Of a stretch of DNA of 64,000 nt, positions 16,308-29,949 are shown piece by piece (position 1 is the stretch's first letter; every line of letters begins with the position of its first letter). The DNA is from Streptomyces sp. Mut1 (GTDB lineage Bacteria > Actinomycetota > Actinomycetes > Streptomycetales > Streptomycetaceae), in the NCBI RefSeq assembly GCF_030719295.1, contig NZ_CP120997.1, forward strand, positions 4,723,501-4,787,500, read 5' to 3'. A program made the translations under genes and the position numbers. The notes beneath the pieces were generated by a model. It was not told the DNA's origin, searched no databases, and worked only from the letters and a program-made list of their open reading frames with translations.

Positions 16308-16413
16308 CTACACACTCCTTCGCCAGGATGTGTGCGCATGTACGTACTTCAATGCACCGCCGTGCGGCTCCACCGGGCGCGGCACGGCCACGACCCGGAA
16401 TCAGGTGAGAAGC

Positions 16414-16701
16414 GTGACGGACGCCGTGGGCTCCATCGACATGCCTGATGCCGAGGACGAAGTCCCCGAGTCGAAGAAGAAGACCCGGAAGGGCGGCAAG
16501 CGCGGCAAGAAGGGCCCTCTGGGCCGTCTCGCGCTCTTCTACCGCCAGATCATCGCCGAGCTGCGCAAGGTCGTCTGGCCGACGCGCAACCAGCTGACGA
16601 CGTACACCTCCGTGGTGATCGTGTTCGTGGTCGTCATGATTGGTCTCGTAACCGTGATTGACTTGGGCTTCGCGCGGGTCATCAAGTACGTCTTCGGCTG
16701 A
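16414..16701 (+). CDS. secE: Preprotein translocase subunit SecE
   Basis: Small essential subunit of the SecYEG channel. It has 95 residues: a charged Lys/Arg-rich N-terminal half (residues 18-38, KKKTRKGGKRGKK), the amphipathic FYRQIIAELRKVVWPTRNQL that clamps SecY, and one transmembrane helix (about 67-90). GTG 16414 follows a GAGAAGC ribosome binding site. The frame extends far upstream through tRNA-Trp, which rules that part out. nusG lies 75 bases downstream, as in most bacteria. Confidence 0.95.
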   Translation: MTDAVGSIDMPDAEDEVPESKKKTRKGGKRGKKGPLGRLALFYRQIIAELRKVVWPTRNQLTTYTSVVIVFVVVMIGLVTVIDLGFARVIKYVFG

Positions 16702-16776
16702 TCCACGCGGAGGGCGCCTCTATGGGCGCCCCTTTCGCATGTTCCACCCATATGTATCCAGGAAGAAGCAGCCACC

Positions 16777-17628
16777 GTGTCTGACCCGAACCTGAACGAC
16801 GCCGTCGAGCCGACGGCGGGCGCCTTCGAGTCCGCCGAGGACGAGCTCGACATCGTCCAGGCGGCGGACGCCGAGGAGCCGGACCAGGCCGAAGCTGCCG
16901 ACGCCGCCGCCGACGAGGCCCCCGAGGCCGGTGCCGCCGACGAGACCTCCGACGGCGAGGCCGAGGAGACCGCGGAAGCCGCCGAGGAGGAGGCCGAGCC
17001 GGCCGAGCCCGTCGACCCCGTCACCGCCCTGCGCGAGGAACTGCGCGGCCTGCCGGGCGAGTGGTACGTCATCCACACGTACGCCGGTTACGAGAAGCGT
17101 GTGAAGGCCAACCTGGAGCAGCGCGCCGTCTCGCTGAACGTGGAGGAGTTCATCTATCAGGCCGAGGTGCCTGAGGAGGAAATCGTCCAGATCAAGAACG
17201 GCGAGCGCAAGAACGTCCGCCAGAACAAGCTCCCGGGCTACGTCCTGGTGCGCATGGACCTGACGAACGAGTCCTGGGGCGTCGTCCGCAACACCCCCGG
17301 CGTCACCGGCTTCGTGGGCAACGCCTACGACCCGTACCCGCTGACCCTGGACGAGATCGTCAAGATGCTCGCGCCGGAGGCCGAGGAGAAGGCCGCCCGT
17401 GAGGCCGCCGAGGCCGAGGGCAAGCCGGCTCCGTCCCGCAAGGTCGAGGTCCAGGTCCTGGACTTCGAGGTGGGCGACTCGGTCACCGTCACCGACGGCC
17501 CGTTCGCGACGCTGCAGGCGACGATCAACGAGATCAACGCCGACTCGAAGAAGGTCAAGGGCCTCGTCGAGATCTTCGGTCGCGAGACCCCGGTCGAGCT
17601 CAGCTTCGACCAGATCCAGAAGAACTAG
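16777..17628 (+). CDS. nusG: Transcription elongation/termination factor NusG with acidic N-terminal extension
   Basis: NusG binds RNA polymerase to modulate pausing, Rho termination and transcription-translation coupling. Of the 283 residues, the first 90 or so form an acidic Ala/Glu/Asp-rich tail with no fold; the NGN domain starts at [22 protein letters not shown] and contains the [11 protein letters not shown] strand; the C-terminal KOW domain (about 230-283: [12 protein letters not shown] to [11 protein letters not shown]) binds Rho or S10. The E. coli protein has 181 residues, so the extension is an addition. GTG 16777 follows AGGAAGAAGCAGCC. Confidence 0.95.
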   Translation: MSDPNLNDAVEPTAGAFESAEDELDIVQAADAEEPDQAEAADAAADEAPEAGAADETSDGEAEETAEAAEEEAEPAEPVDPVTALREELRGLPGEWYVIHTYAGYEKRVKANLEQRAVSLNVEEFIYQAEVPEEEIVQIKNGERKNVRQNKLPGYVLVRMDLTNESWGVVRNTPGVTGFVGNAYDPYPLTLDEIVKMLAPEAEEKAAREAAEAEGKPAPSRKVEVQVLDFEVGDSVTVTDGPFATLQATINEINADSKKVKGLVEIFGRETPVELSFDQIQKN

Positions 17629-17660
17629 CGCTTACCCGCTCGCTTCTGGACACATGCCTA

Positions 17661-17709
17661 CCGAGCAGGTCAGACAGGCTGTCGAAGCCGGTCTGACCTG
17701 CTCGGTTTT
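17661..17709 (+). terminator. Intrinsic terminator between nusG and rplK
   Basis: CCGAGCAGGTCAGAC (17661-17675) pairs perfectly with GTCTGACCTGCTCGG (17691-17705), followed by TTTTT. A 15-bp stem plus T-tract between secE-nusG and rplK-rplA suggests the two pairs are separate or only partly linked units. Confidence 0.85.
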
Positions 17710-17805
17710 TGGTCGCGCAGCTATACCCGTTATCGTTGTGCGGTATGCCTGCATCCGGATGACCGGATGACGGCGAAAACTCTCACTAGGACCCGGAGAG
17801 AGCAC

Positions 17806-18240
17806 ATGCCTCCCAAGAAGAAGAAGGTCACGGGGCTTATCAAGCTCCAGATCAACGCCGGTGCGGCCAACCCGGCCCCGCCGGTCGGCCCCGCGCTGGG
17901 CCAGCACGGCGTCAACATCATGGAGTTCTGCAAGGCCTACAACGCCGCGACCGAGTCGCAGCGTGGCATGGTCGTGCCGGTGGAGATCACGGTCTACGAG
18001 GACCGCTCCTTCACCTTTGTGACCAAGACTCCGCCGGCCGCCAAGCTGATCCTCAAGGCCGCGGGTGTGGACAAGGGCTCCGGCGAGCCGCACAAGACCA
18101 AGGTCGCCAAGCTGACGGCCGACCAGGTCCGCGAGATCGCCACGACGAAGCTCCCCGACCTGAACGCCAATGACCTCGACGCCGCGTCGAAGATCATCGC
18201 CGGCACCGCCCGTTCCATGGGCATCACGGTCGAAGGCTGA
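17806..18240 (+). CDS. rplK: 50S ribosomal protein L11
   Basis: L11, 144 residues, binds the GTPase-associated centre of 23S rRNA, near the thiopeptide site, and is needed for RelA function in other bacteria. The N-terminal [23 protein letters not shown] (broken for length) with its two conserved proline residues and the C-terminal RNA-binding domain ending [12 protein letters not shown] are intact. ATG 17806 was preferred to an upstream ATG at 17767 because [10 protein letters not shown] is the family start and CGGAGAGA lies before it. rplA follows. Confidence 0.96.
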
Positions 18241-18320
18241 TTCAGCCCCACCCCCTCAGTGGTAGGACCAAGCGCTGGTCCGCACCACGACTCCACACTC
18301 TGAAACCATCAGGAGTAGAA

Positions 18321-19043
18321 GTGAAGCGCAGCAAGAACCTCCGCGCTGCGGACGCCAAGATCGACCGGGAGCGCCTGTACGCCCCGCTCGAAGCCGTCCG
18401 TCTCGCCAAGGACACCGCCTCCACGAAGTTCGACGGCACCGTCGAGGTCGCCTTCCGCCTGGGTGTCGACCCGCGCAAGGCCGACCAGATGGTCCGCGGC
18501 ACCGTGAACCTCCCGCACGGCACCGGCAAGACCGCCCGGGTCCTGGTCTTCGCGACCGGTGACCGTGCTGCGGCCGCGGAAGCCGCCGGAGCCGACATCG
18601 TCGGCGCCGACGAGCTCATCGACGAGGTGGCGAAGGGCCGTCTGGACTTCGACGCCGTCGTCGCGACCCCGGACCTCATGGGCAAGGTCGGCCGCCTCGG
18701 CCGCGTGCTCGGTCCGCGTGGTCTGATGCCGAACCCGAAGACCGGCACCGTCACCCCCGACGTCGTGAAGGCTGTCAACGACATCAAGGGCGGCAAGATC
18801 GAGTTCCGCGTCGACAAGCACTCGAACCTGCACTTCATCATCGGCAAGGTCTCCTTCGACGAGACCAAGCTGGTGGAGAACTACGCAGCGGCGCTGGAAG
18901 AGGTCCTCCGTCTGAAGCCGTCCGCCGCCAAGGGCCGCTACATCAAGAAGGCCGCGCTGGCGACCACGATGGGCCCCGGCATCCCGCTGGACTCCAACCG
19001 CACCCGTAACCTCCTCGTCGAGGAGGACCCGGCCGCCGTCTGA
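18321..19043 (+). CDS. rplA: 50S ribosomal protein L1
   Basis: L1, 240 residues, binds 23S rRNA at the E-site stalk and in E. coli also represses its own operon mRNA. The family signature region [15 protein letters not shown] and the N-terminal [16 protein letters not shown] are present. The GTG start at 18321 follows CATCAGGAGTAGAA. The 80-base rplK-rplA spacer may hold an L1 site, but I could not identify it by eye. Confidence 0.96.
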   Translation: MKRSKNLRAADAKIDRERLYAPLEAVRLAKDTASTKFDGTVEVAFRLGVDPRKADQMVRGTVNLPHGTGKTARVLVFATGDRAAAAEAAGADIVGADELIDEVAKGRLDFDAVVATPDLMGKVGRLGRVLGPRGLMPNPKTGTVTPDVVKAVNDIKGGKIEFRVDKHSNLHFIIGKVSFDETKLVENYAAALEEVLRLKPSAAKGRYIKKAALATTMGPGIPLDSNRTRNLLVEEDPAAV

Positions 19044-19083
19044 GCCCTCGCGCTCGTACGACCGTCGCGTCACGTGTGACATG

Positions 19084-19122
19084 GGACGGGCCCCGCAACC
19101 TTTCGAGGTGCGGGGCCCGTCC
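19084..19122 (+). terminator. Terminator after rplA
   Basis: GGACGGGCCCCGCA (19084-19097) pairs perfectly with TGCGGGGCCCGTCC (19109-19122), 41 bases after the rplA stop. Confidence 0.85.
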
Positions 19123-19201
19123 TCATTCGTACGTGGACATGGCTGTCGTAGCCCTGCATTAGCGTGGGGTCACCGAGAGCCGAACGAGGGGTGGAATCGC
19201 A

Positions 19202-20122
19202 ATGTTGAGCAATACCGTGCGGCGCGTGGGTCTTTCCGTGGCAGTGGCGGCGGCGCTGACGTCGGTCGCGGCCTGCGGCGGATCGGACGACGGGGGCAAG
19301 GCCAAGGGCACCAGCGGGAGCGGCGCGGGCTCGGTGGCGAAGGCGAATCCGATCGCCGCGCTGATCGCCGTGCAGAAGAAGACCGGCAGCGCGCACTCGG
19401 CCAAGGTCGAGGGCACCACGTCGCTGGGCACCGCGATGTCCATGAAGCAGTCCGGTGTCATGGACTGGTCCGACGGCATCACCGGCAGCATGCAGATCAC
19501 GTACACCGGCGGCGACATGGCCGACTCCATGAAGCAGCTCGGCAGCAACGGCACGATGGAGGCCCGTTACTTCAAGGACGGGTACGCGGCGGACATGGGC
19601 GACGCCATGGCCCAGCAGACCGGCGGCAAGCGCTGGATCAGCTACAGCTACGACGACCTGGCCCAGATCGGCGGCGCCTCCGGGGCGGCGCTGAAGGACC
19701 AGATGCAGAACACCACCCCGGACCAGGGCGTGAAGTCGCTGCTGGCCTCGGGCGACGTGAAGAAGGTCGGCCAGGAGGACGTCCGCGGCGTCACCACCAC
19801 GCACTACTCGGGCACGGTGGACGTCGCCGACCTGACCGCCAAGAACAGCAGCCTCGACGCCGATGAGCTGGCCGCCCTCAAGAAGCAGCTGGCGGACGCC
19901 GGGATCTCCACGGAGACCGTGGACATCTGGGTCGACGGAGACGACCTGCTGGTGAAGAAGACCGAGCGCGGCCAGATGAAGACCGGCGAGCTGAACTCGA
20001 CGGTGTTCTACAGCGACTACGGCACCAAGGTCTCGGTCGAGCGCCCGCCGGCCGACCAGACCATCGAGTTCACCGAGCTCATGAAGCAGCAGCAGGGGGC
20101 GTCCACGGGGGCGACTTCCTAA
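19202..20122 (+). CDS. Secreted lipoprotein, LppX/LprG-like
   Basis: Protein of 306 residues with a lipoprotein signal peptide: MLSNTVRRVG, a hydrophobic core and the lipobox LTSVAAC (Cys25), followed by a Gly/Ser-rich linker. The body has the repeated strand pattern (SAKVEGTTSLG, VMDWSDGITGSMQIT, TTTHYSGTVDVADL) of the LolA-like LppX_LprAFG family, which binds lipids at the cell surface in mycobacteria. It is inserted between rplA and rplJ, behind a terminator, and ends with a tandem repeat over its stop. The ligand and role are unknown. Confidence 0.85.
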   Translation: MLSNTVRRVGLSVAVAAALTSVAACGGSDDGGKAKGTSGSGAGSVAKANPIAALIAVQKKTGSAHSAKVEGTTSLGTAMSMKQSGVMDWSDGITGSMQITYTGGDMADSMKQLGSNGTMEARYFKDGYAADMGDAMAQQTGGKRWISYSYDDLAQIGGASGAALKDQMQNTTPDQGVKSLLASGDVKKVGQEDVRGVTTTHYSGTVDVADLTAKNSSLDADELAALKKQLADAGISTETVDIWVDGDDLLVKKTERGQMKTGELNSTVFYSDYGTKVSVERPPADQTIEFTELMKQQQGASTGATS

Positions 20123-20159
20123 CCGGGTTCGGGAGAGTTCACCGGGTTCGGGAGAGTTC
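20122..20159 (+). repeat. Exact tandem duplication of 19 bp at the lipoprotein stop codon
   Basis: ACCGGGTTCGGGAGAGTTC occurs at 20122-20140 and again at 20141-20159 without any gap or mismatch; the first copy starts on the last base of the TAA stop. Confidence 0.9.
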
Positions 20160-20192
20160 AAACCTCTCGGTCCCACCCGAAGGGGGACGGAT

Positions 20193-20222
20193 TTGCCCGG
20201 CGCGACCCCGGTCGCGTACTCT
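20193..20222 (+). promoter_or_regulatory. rplJL promoter
   Basis: TTGCCC (20193-20198), an 18-base spacer and TACTCT (20217-20222). The predicted start near 20229 leaves a leader of about 205 bases before rplJ. Confidence 0.6.
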
Positions 20223-20228
20223 TTCGCA

Positions 20229-20434
20229 GAAGCCAAAGACCGCTGGTCGTTGTCCGGAATCCGCAAGGGTCTCGGCAACCGAAGGATCCGTTGACACGGA
20301 CGACCTGCGCAGGTGACTGTGGAGAGCTCCCGGACTTCGTTCCGGTCGAGCTTCGCCCTGGCGCCTGCGCCGGGGCGTTTCGTCTTTCCGGGCCTTTTGA
20401 GCGGTCCTCATCACCCGGAAGGAGGCCGACGCTC
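20229..20434 (+). promoter_or_regulatory. L10 leader region of rplJL
   Basis: This untranslated stretch before rplJ has several potential helices, including the palindrome ACCTGCGCAGGT (20303-20314), GGAGAGCTCC around 20331-20340 and GCGCCTGCGCCGGGGC near 20360-20380. In most bacteria the L10(L12) complex binds such a leader and represses translation; presence of that site is inferred from position and structure, not matched to a covariance model. A sequence resembling the str/S10 element occurs at 20292-20314. The part from 20123 to 20229 holds the tandem repeat and promoter. Confidence 0.55.
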
Positions 20435-20992
20435 ATGGCAAGGCCCGACAAGGCTGCAGCGGTAGCCGAGCTCGCGGACCAGTTCCGCAGCTCCAGCGCC
20501 GCCGTGCTGACCGAGTACCGGGGTCTCACCGTGGCACAGCTCAAGCAGCTGCGCCGTTCGCTCGGTGAGAACGCCCAGTACGCCGTGGTGAAGAACACGC
20601 TGACCAAGATTGCGGCCAACGAGGCCGGGATCGACACGCTGGACGACCTGTTCGCAGGCCCGACGGCGGTTGCCTTCGTCACCGGTGACCCGGTGGAGTC
20701 GGCGAAGGGTCTTCGTGACTTCGCCAAGGACAACCCCAACCTCATCATCAAGGGCGGTGTCCTTGACGGTAAGGCGCTGTCCGCCGATGAGATCAAGCAG
20801 CTCGCGGACCTCGAGTCCCGCGAGGTTCTGCTCGCCAAGCTGGCCGGTGCCATGAAGGGCAAGCAGACTCAGGCTGCGCAGCTCTTCCAGGCGCTGCCGT
20901 CGAAGTTCGTCCGCACCGCGGAAGCGCTTCGCGTCAAGCTGGAGGAGCAGGGCGGTGCCGGTACGCCGGCTCCCGCCGAGGCCGCCGAGTAA
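20435..20992 (+). CDS. rplJ: 50S ribosomal protein L10
   Basis: L10, 185 residues, is the base of the ribosomal stalk and carries the L7/L12 dimers. The N-terminal [17 protein letters not shown] and [17 protein letters not shown] segments bind rRNA; the C-terminal helix that holds L12 is followed by an Ala/Pro/Glu tail. ATG 20435 has GGAAGGAGGCCGACGCTC upstream, a strong ribosome binding site; the frame continues back to 20291 through the leader and is rejected. rplL follows after 84 bases. Confidence 0.96.
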   Translation: MARPDKAAAVAELADQFRSSSAAVLTEYRGLTVAQLKQLRRSLGENAQYAVVKNTLTKIAANEAGIDTLDDLFAGPTAVAFVTGDPVESAKGLRDFAKDNPNLIIKGGVLDGKALSADEIKQLADLESREVLLAKLAGAMKGKQTQAAQLFQALPSKFVRTAEALRVKLEEQGGAGTPAPAEAAE

Positions 20993-21076
20993 TTTCGCTC
21001 AGCGGTCCAGCGGGCCCCACGTACGCCCGCCGACATATACATCCGGCACCTGCCGAATAGTGGAAGGACGCCTGTC

Positions 21077-21460
21077 ATGGCGAAGCTCAGCCAGGAAGAC
21101 CTGCTCGCCCAGTTCGAGGAGCTCACCCTCATCGAGCTCTCCGAGTTCGTGAAGGCCTTCGAGGAGAAGTTCGACGTCACCGCCGCCGCGGCCGTCGCCG
21201 TCGCCGGCCCCGCCGGCCCGGGCGCCCCGGTCGAGGCCGCTGAGGAGAAGGACGAGTTCGACGTCATCCTCACCGCCGCCGGTGACAAGAAGATCCAGGT
21301 CATCAAGGTCGTGCGCGAGCTGACCTCCCTCGGCCTGAAGGAGGCCAAGGACCTCGTCGACGGCGCCCCGAAGCCCGTCGTCGAGAAGGTCGCCAAGGAG
21401 GCCGCCGAGAAGGCTGCCGAGTCCCTCAAGGCCGCCGGCGCCTCCGTCGAGGTCAAGTGA
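21077..21460 (+). CDS. rplL: 50S ribosomal protein L7/L12
   Basis: Acidic stalk protein of 127 residues that recruits translation factors. It has the N-terminal dimerisation domain ([23 protein letters not shown], broken for length), an Ala/Gly/Pro hinge near residues 35-55 and the C-terminal factor-binding domain ([22 protein letters not shown]). AGGACGCCTGTC precedes the ATG. It is the last gene before the long rpoB leader. Confidence 0.97.
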   Translation: MAKLSQEDLLAQFEELTLIELSEFVKAFEEKFDVTAAAAVAVAGPAGPGAPVEAAEEKDEFDVILTAAGDKKIQVIKVVRELTSLGLKEAKDLVDGAPKPVVEKVAKEAAEKAAESLKAAGASVEVK

Positions 21461-21518
21461 CCCTGCGAGTCATCTGACTCCTCAGGACCACCGTGCCGCG
21501 AGGCGCGGCGTCACATCG

Positions 21519-21554
21519 CGAAAGGCGATCACCCTTACGGGTGGTCGCCTTTCG
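21519..21554 (+). terminator. Attenuator or processing hairpin between rplL and rpoB
   Basis: Positions 21519-21534 pair with 21539-21554, all 16 pairs formed (one G-T), around the loop TTAC. No T-tract follows, so partial termination or RNase III cleavage is more likely than full termination. Confidence 0.75.
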
Positions 21555-21866
21555 GCGTATCCGTGGCGGGTGCCTTGCCCTTCCCGCGTTGACGAGTATG
21601 GTGATCTTTCGCCGTGCGCCTCTCGTAGGGCACGCGAGCGCCGCCGACGGGCGGTGTCCGCGGGCCTCGGAGGCCGGCCGGGCCGAGGGGGCCTTGACGA
21701 ACCGCACGAGGCGCGCAATTCTCAAGGCGCGACGCCGAATCGATCCGAATCCGAGGCATGGATCGACGGTGAAGCGGGCAGTAAAGAAGAGCGCAGCTCG
21801 CGCAGGGCCGGACAAAGGTGTTGAGAACAGCTGTTGAGAGCAACGTGGGTCTCTGAAAACCCCGAC

Positions 21867-21895
21867 TGGACATCAGTGTGCCTCTTGGCTACACT
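21867..21895 (+). promoter_or_regulatory. rpoB promoter
   Basis: TGGACA (21867-21872), 17 bases, TACACT (21890-21895); expected start near 21902. It would allow rpoBC to be expressed independently of rplJL. Confidence 0.55.
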
Positions 21896-22056
21896 GACCC
21901 TTTGCGCTGCCTGTTAGCTGCCTCCTGCCCGTCACCAGGGGCATACCCATCTTGTGCACCGTGGACTCAGCATCCCTCATTCGGGATATCTGTCCACATG
22001 TCCAGTTTGGGACCGGTACGCGCGTAGTGAGTCCGAGCCCTCGGAAGGACCCCCTC

Positions 22057-25000
22057 TTGGCCGCCTCGCGCAACGCCTCGACCGCGAATACGAACAACGG
22101 CGCCAGCACCGCCCCGCTGCGCATCTCTTTTGCAAAGATCAAGGAGCCCCTCGAGGTTCCGAACCTCCTCGCGCTGCAGACCGAGAGCTTTGACTGGCTC
22201 CTCGGCAACGCCGCCTGGAAGGCTCGCGTCGAGGCTGCTCTGGACAGTGGACAAGACGTCCCCACCAAGTCCGGCCTGGAGGAGATCTTCGAGGAGATCT
22301 CACCGATCGAGGACTTCTCCGGGTCGATGTCGCTTACGTTCCGCGACCACCGCTTCGAGCCCCCCAAGAACTCGATCGACGAGTGCAAGGAGCGCGACTT
22401 CACGTTCGCCGCCCCGCTCTTCGTCACGGCCGAGTTCACCAACAACGAGACCGGCGAGATCAAGTCCCAGACGGTCTTCATGGGCGACTTCCCGCTCATG
22501 ACCAACAAGGGCACCTTCGTCATCAACGGCACCGAGCGTGTCGTGGTGTCGCAGCTGGTCCGCTCGCCGGGTGTCTACTTCGACTCGTCGATCGACAAGA
22601 CGTCCGACAAGGACATCTTCTCCGCCAAGATCATCCCCTCCCGGGGTGCCTGGCTGGAGATGGAGATCGACAAGCGCGACATGGTCGGTGTCCGCATCGA
22701 CCGCAAGCGCAAGCAGTCCGTCACCGTCCTCCTGAAGGCTCTCGGCTGGAGCACCGAGCAGATCCTCGAGGAGTTCGGCGAGTACGAGTCCATGCGCGCC
22801 ACCCTGGAGAAGGACCACACCCAGGGCCAGGACGACGCGCTGCTCGACATCTACCGCAAGCTCCGTCCGGGCGAGCCGCCCACCCGCGAGGCCGCTCAGA
22901 CGCTGCTGGAGAACCTCTACTTCAACCCGAAGCGCTACGACCTCGCGAAGGTCGGCCGCTACAAGGTGAACAAGAAGCTCGGCGCGGACGAGCCGCTGGA
23001 CGCCGGCGTGCTCACCACCGACGACGTCATCGCGACCATCAAGTACCTGGTCAAGCTGCACGCCGGTGAGACCGAGACGGTGGGCGAGTCCGGCCGTTCG
23101 ATCGTCGTCGAGACCGACGACATCGACCACTTCGGCAACCGCCGTCTGCGCAACGTCGGCGAGCTCATCCAGAACCAGGTCCGTACGGGTCTGGCCAGGA
23201 TGGAGCGCGTCGTGCGTGAGCGCATGACGACCCAGGACGTCGAGGCGATCACGCCGCAGACCCTGATCAACATCCGGCCGGTCGTCGCCTCCATCAAGGA
23301 GTTCTTCGGCACCAGCCAGCTGTCGCAGTTCATGGACCAGAACAACCCGCTGTCGGGTCTCACCCACAAGCGCCGCCTGTCGGCTCTTGGCCCGGGTGGT
23401 CTCTCCCGTGAGCGGGCCGGCTTCGAGGTCCGTGACGTGCACCCGTCCCACTACGGACGTATGTGCCCGATCGAGACCCCTGAAGGCCCGAACATCGGTC
23501 TGATCGGTTCGCTCGCCTCGTACGGCCGCGTCAACGCGTTCGGCTTCATCGAGACGCCGTACCGCAAGGTCGTCGATGGCCAGGTCACCGACGAGGTCGA
23601 CTACATCACGGCCGACGAGGAAGACCGTTTCGTCATCGCCCAGGCGAACGCGACGCTCTCCGACGAGCTGCGCTTCACCGAGCCCCGCGTCCTGGTCCGC
23701 CGCCGCGGCGGCGAGGTCGACTACGTGCCCGGCGCGGAGGTCGACTACATGGACGTCTCGCCGCGCCAGATGGTGTCCGTCGCCACCGCGATGATCCCGT
23801 TCCTGGAGCACGACGACGCCAACCGTGCCCTCATGGGCGCGAACATGATGCGTCAGGCGGTGCCGCTCATCAAGAGCGAGGCCCCGCTCGTCGGCACCGG
23901 CATGGAGTACCGCTGCGCCACCGACGCCGGTGACGTGCTGAAGGCCGAGAAGGACGGTGTGGTCCAGGAGGTCTCCGCGGACTACATCACCGTGACCAAC
24001 GACGACGGCACGTACACCACGTACCGCATCGCGAAGTTCATGCGCTCCAACCAGGGCACCTCGGTCAACCAGAAGGTCGTCGTCTCCGAGGGCGACCGGG
24101 TCATCGAGGGCCAGGTGCTCGCCGACGGTCCGGCCACCGAGAACGGTGAGATGGCGCTCGGCAAGAACCTGCTCGTGGCGTTCATGCCGTGGGAGGGTCA
24201 CAACTACGAGGACGCGATCATCCTGTCGCAGCGCCTCGTGCAGGACGACGTCCTCTCCTCGATCCACATCGAGGAGCACGAGGTCGACGCCCGTGACACC
24301 AAGCTCGGCCCCGAGGAGATCACCCGGGACATCCCGAACGTCTCCGAGGAGGTCCTCGCCGACCTCGACGAGCGCGGCATCATCCGTATCGGTGCCGAGG
24401 TCGTCGCCGGTGACATCCTCGTCGGCAAGGTCACGCCCAAGGGTGAGACCGAGCTGACCCCCGAGGAGCGCCTGCTCCGCGCGATCTTCGGTGAGAAGGC
24501 GCGCGAGGTGCGCGACACCTCGCTGAAGGTGCCGCACGGTGAGATCGGCAAGGTCATCGGCGTCCGCGTCTTCGACCGCGAAGAGGGCGACGAGCTGCCG
24601 CCGGGCGTGAACCAGCTGGTCCGCGTCTACGTCGCGCAGAAGCGCAAGATCACCGACGGTGACAAGCTCGCCGGCCGTCACGGCAACAAGGGCGTCATCT
24701 CGAAGATCCTGCCGATCGAGGACATGCCGTTCCTGGAGGACGGCACCCCGGTCGACATCATCCTCAACCCGCTGGGTGTCCCGTCCCGAATGAACCCGGG
24801 ACAGGTCCTGGAGATCCACCTCGGCTGGCTCGCCAGCCGCGGCTGGGACGTCTCCGGTCTCGGTGACGAGTGGGCCAAGCGGCTCCAGGCCATCGGCGCC
24901 GACCAGGTCGCCCCCGGCACCAACGTCGCCACGCCCGTCTTCGACGGTGCGCGCGAGGACGAGATCTCCGGTCTCTTCGAGGCCACGATCCCCAACCGCG

Positions 25001-25542
25001 ACGGCGCCCGCCTGGTGCAGCCCTCCGGCAAGGCCAAGCTGTTCGACGGCCGCTCCGGCGAGCCGTTCCCGGACCCGGTCTCGGTCGGGTTCATGTACAT
25101 CCTCAAGCTGCACCACCTGGTCGACGACAAGCTCCACGCCCGTTCGACCGGCCCGTACTCCATGATCACGCAGCAGCCGCTGGGTGGTAAGGCGCAGTTC
25201 GGTGGGCAGCGATTCGGTGAGATGGAGGTGTGGGCCCTTGAGGCCTACGGCGCCGCGTACGCCCTCCAGGAACTGCTGACGATCAAGTCCGACGACGTCA
25301 CCGGCCGCGTGAAGGTCTACGAGGCGATCGTCAAGGGCGAGAACATCCCCGAGCCCGGCATTCCCGAGTCCTTCAAGGTGCTCATCAAGGAAATGCAGTC
25401 GCTCTGCCTCAACGTGGAGGTGCTCTCCTCGGACGGCATGTCCATCGAGATGCGTGACACGGACGAGGACGTCTTCCGCGCGGCGGAGGAGCTCGGTATC
25501 GACCTGTCCCGGCGCGAGCCGAGCAGCGTCGAAGAGGTCTGA
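22057..25542 (+). CDS. rpoB: RNA polymerase beta subunit
   Basis: Catalytic core subunit of RNA polymerase, 1161 residues, the same length as S. coelicolor RpoB as I remember it. The TTG at 22057 was chosen over an in-frame ATG at 21952 because [15 protein letters not shown] matches the Streptomyces start and GGAAGG lies 8 bases upstream. The rifampicin region (from about residue 416: [19 protein letters not shown] then [13 protein letters not shown]) has wild-type residues. The C-terminal [23 protein letters not shown] clamp is intact. rpoC follows after 129 bases. Confidence 0.98.
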   Translation: MAASRNASTANTNNGASTAPLRISFAKIKEPLEVPNLLALQTESFDWLLGNAAWKARVEAALDSGQDVPTKSGLEEIFEEISPIEDFSGSMSLTFRDHRFEPPKNSIDECKERDFTFAAPLFVTAEFTNNETGEIKSQTVFMGDFPLMTNKGTFVINGTERVVVSQLVRSPGVYFDSSIDKTSDKDIFSAKIIPSRGAWLEMEIDKRDMVGVRIDRKRKQSVTVLLKALGWSTEQILEEFGEYESMRATLEKDHTQGQDDALLDIYRKLRPGEPPTREAAQTLLENLYFNPKRYDLAKVGRYKVNKKLGADEPLDAGVLTTDDVIATIKYLVKLHAGETETVGESGRSIVVETDDIDHFGNRRLRNVGELIQNQVRTGLARMERVVRERMTTQDVEAITPQTLINIRPVVASIKEFFGTSQLSQFMDQNNPLSGLTHKRRLSALGPGGLSRERAGFEVRDVHPSHYGRMCPIETPEGPNIGLIGSLASYGRVNAFGFIETPYRKVVDGQVTDEVDYITADEEDRFVIAQANATLSDELRFTEPRVLVRRRGGEVDYVPGAEVDYMDVSPRQMVSVATAMIPFLEHDDANRALMGANMMRQAVPLIKSEAPLVGTGMEYRCATDAGDVLKAEKDGVVQEVSADYITVTNDDGTYTTYRIAKFMRSNQGTSVNQKVVVSEGDRVIEGQVLADGPATENGEMALGKNLLVAFMPWEGHNYEDAIILSQRLVQDDVLSSIHIEEHEVDARDTKLGPEEITRDIPNVSEEVLADLDERGIIRIGAEVVAGDILVGKVTPKGETELTPEERLLRAIFGEKAREVRDTSLKVPHGEIGKVIGVRVFDREEGDELPPGVNQLVRVYVAQKRKITDGDKLAGRHGNKGVISKILPIEDMPFLEDGTPVDIILNPLGVPSRMNPGQVLEIHLGWLASRGWDVSGLGDEWAKRLQAIGADQVAPGTNVATPVFDGAREDEISGLFEATIPNRDGARLVQPSGKAKLFDGRSGEPFPDPVSVGFMYILKLHHLVDDKLHARSTGPYSMITQQPLGGKAQFGGQRFGEMEVWALEAYGAAYALQELLTIKSDDVTGRVKVYEAIVKGENIPEPGIPESFKVLIKEMQSLCLNVEVLSSDGMSIEMRDTDEDVFRAAEELGIDLSRREPSSVEEV

Positions 25543-25550
25543 CGGGTTGG

Positions 25551-25577
25551 CCGGCCGGATCTCCGTGATCCGGCCGG
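25551..25577 (+). other. Hairpin in rpoB-rpoC spacer
   Basis: CCGGCCGGATC (25551-25561) pairs perfectly with GATCCGGCCGG (25567-25577) 8 bases after the rpoB stop. There is no T-tract. It could be an mRNA-stabilising or partial termination element within rpoBC. Confidence 0.65.
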
Positions 25578-25671
25578 CTCTCCCCGGACCCGTTCAGACC
25601 ATTGCTGAAGTGCCCCGATTTCTCGCGTGACGCGAGGGGGCTCGAACCCCCGAAAGAGGGATTGACGACAA

Positions 25672-29571
<3,900 letters not shown>

Positions 29572-29590
29572 GCGAGTCGCTTGATACGAC

Positions 29591-29627
29591 CGGAGGGCGG
29601 CCATCCCGTGGGGGTGGCCGCCCTCCG
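29591..29627 (+). terminator. Terminator after rpoC
   Basis: CGGAGGGCGGCCA (29591-29603) pairs perfectly with TGGCCGCCCTCCG (29615-29627), 19 bases after the rpoC stop. Confidence 0.85.
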
Positions 29628-29801
29628 GCGTGCGATGGGTCACACTGGGCCGGGGGCCGGCGGTGGTCCCCGGGGGCGGGGAGGGCCTCTGTGAGGGTCG
29701 TAGGGGCCCCTGAGGGCCTCCTTGCGGGGGTCTGCGGCATCCGTACGGGTCGGGACAAGCCGGGCGGTCGGGCCGACCGGCCGGGGTGGACAGCATTTGT
29801 T

Positions 29802-29830
29802 TTGACCCAAGTCCGTGAGGTAGGTACGCT
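29802..29830 (+). promoter_or_regulatory. str operon (rpsL) promoter
   Basis: TTGACC (29802-29807) and TACGCT (29825-29830) with a 17-base spacer; predicted start near 29837. This is the best match to the vegetative consensus in the window. Confidence 0.75.
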
Positions 29831-29949
29831 CAGACCTTGTGCCTGGGGTGTGCCTGGGCTCGTGTGCGTGTCCTCAACCGCATGGCGAGTCTGTCTTTGG
29901 CCACCGTGATCCGTGCTCTTCGTGCCTTGCGGCAGGAGCTTGCGTGATT

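Larger units (their letters stand above)
21461..22056 (+). other. rplL-rpoB intergenic region, no gene seen
   Basis: The 596-base gap holds a 16-bp perfect hairpin (21519-21554), the palindrome AACAGCTGTT at 21826-21835 flanked by GTTGAGA repeats (21820 and 21833), a probable rpoB promoter at 21867-21895 and an untranslated leader of about 155 bases. Frames crossing it have no family features. In many bacteria this gap carries an attenuator and an RNase III site. Confidence 0.6.

Noticed and set aside
21952..22056. 35-residue N-terminal extension of RpoB from ATG 21952
   Set aside because: The TTG at 22057 with GGAAGG upstream gives the length expected for Streptomyces RpoB, and the extension shows no family similarity.
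22300..25137. 945-codon open frame on the minus strand opposite rpoB
   Set aside because: It is the codon-bias shadow of rpoB in GC-rich DNA: low-complexity Asp/Val/Leu/Arg composition and no domain motifs, while the plus strand has a full RpoB.
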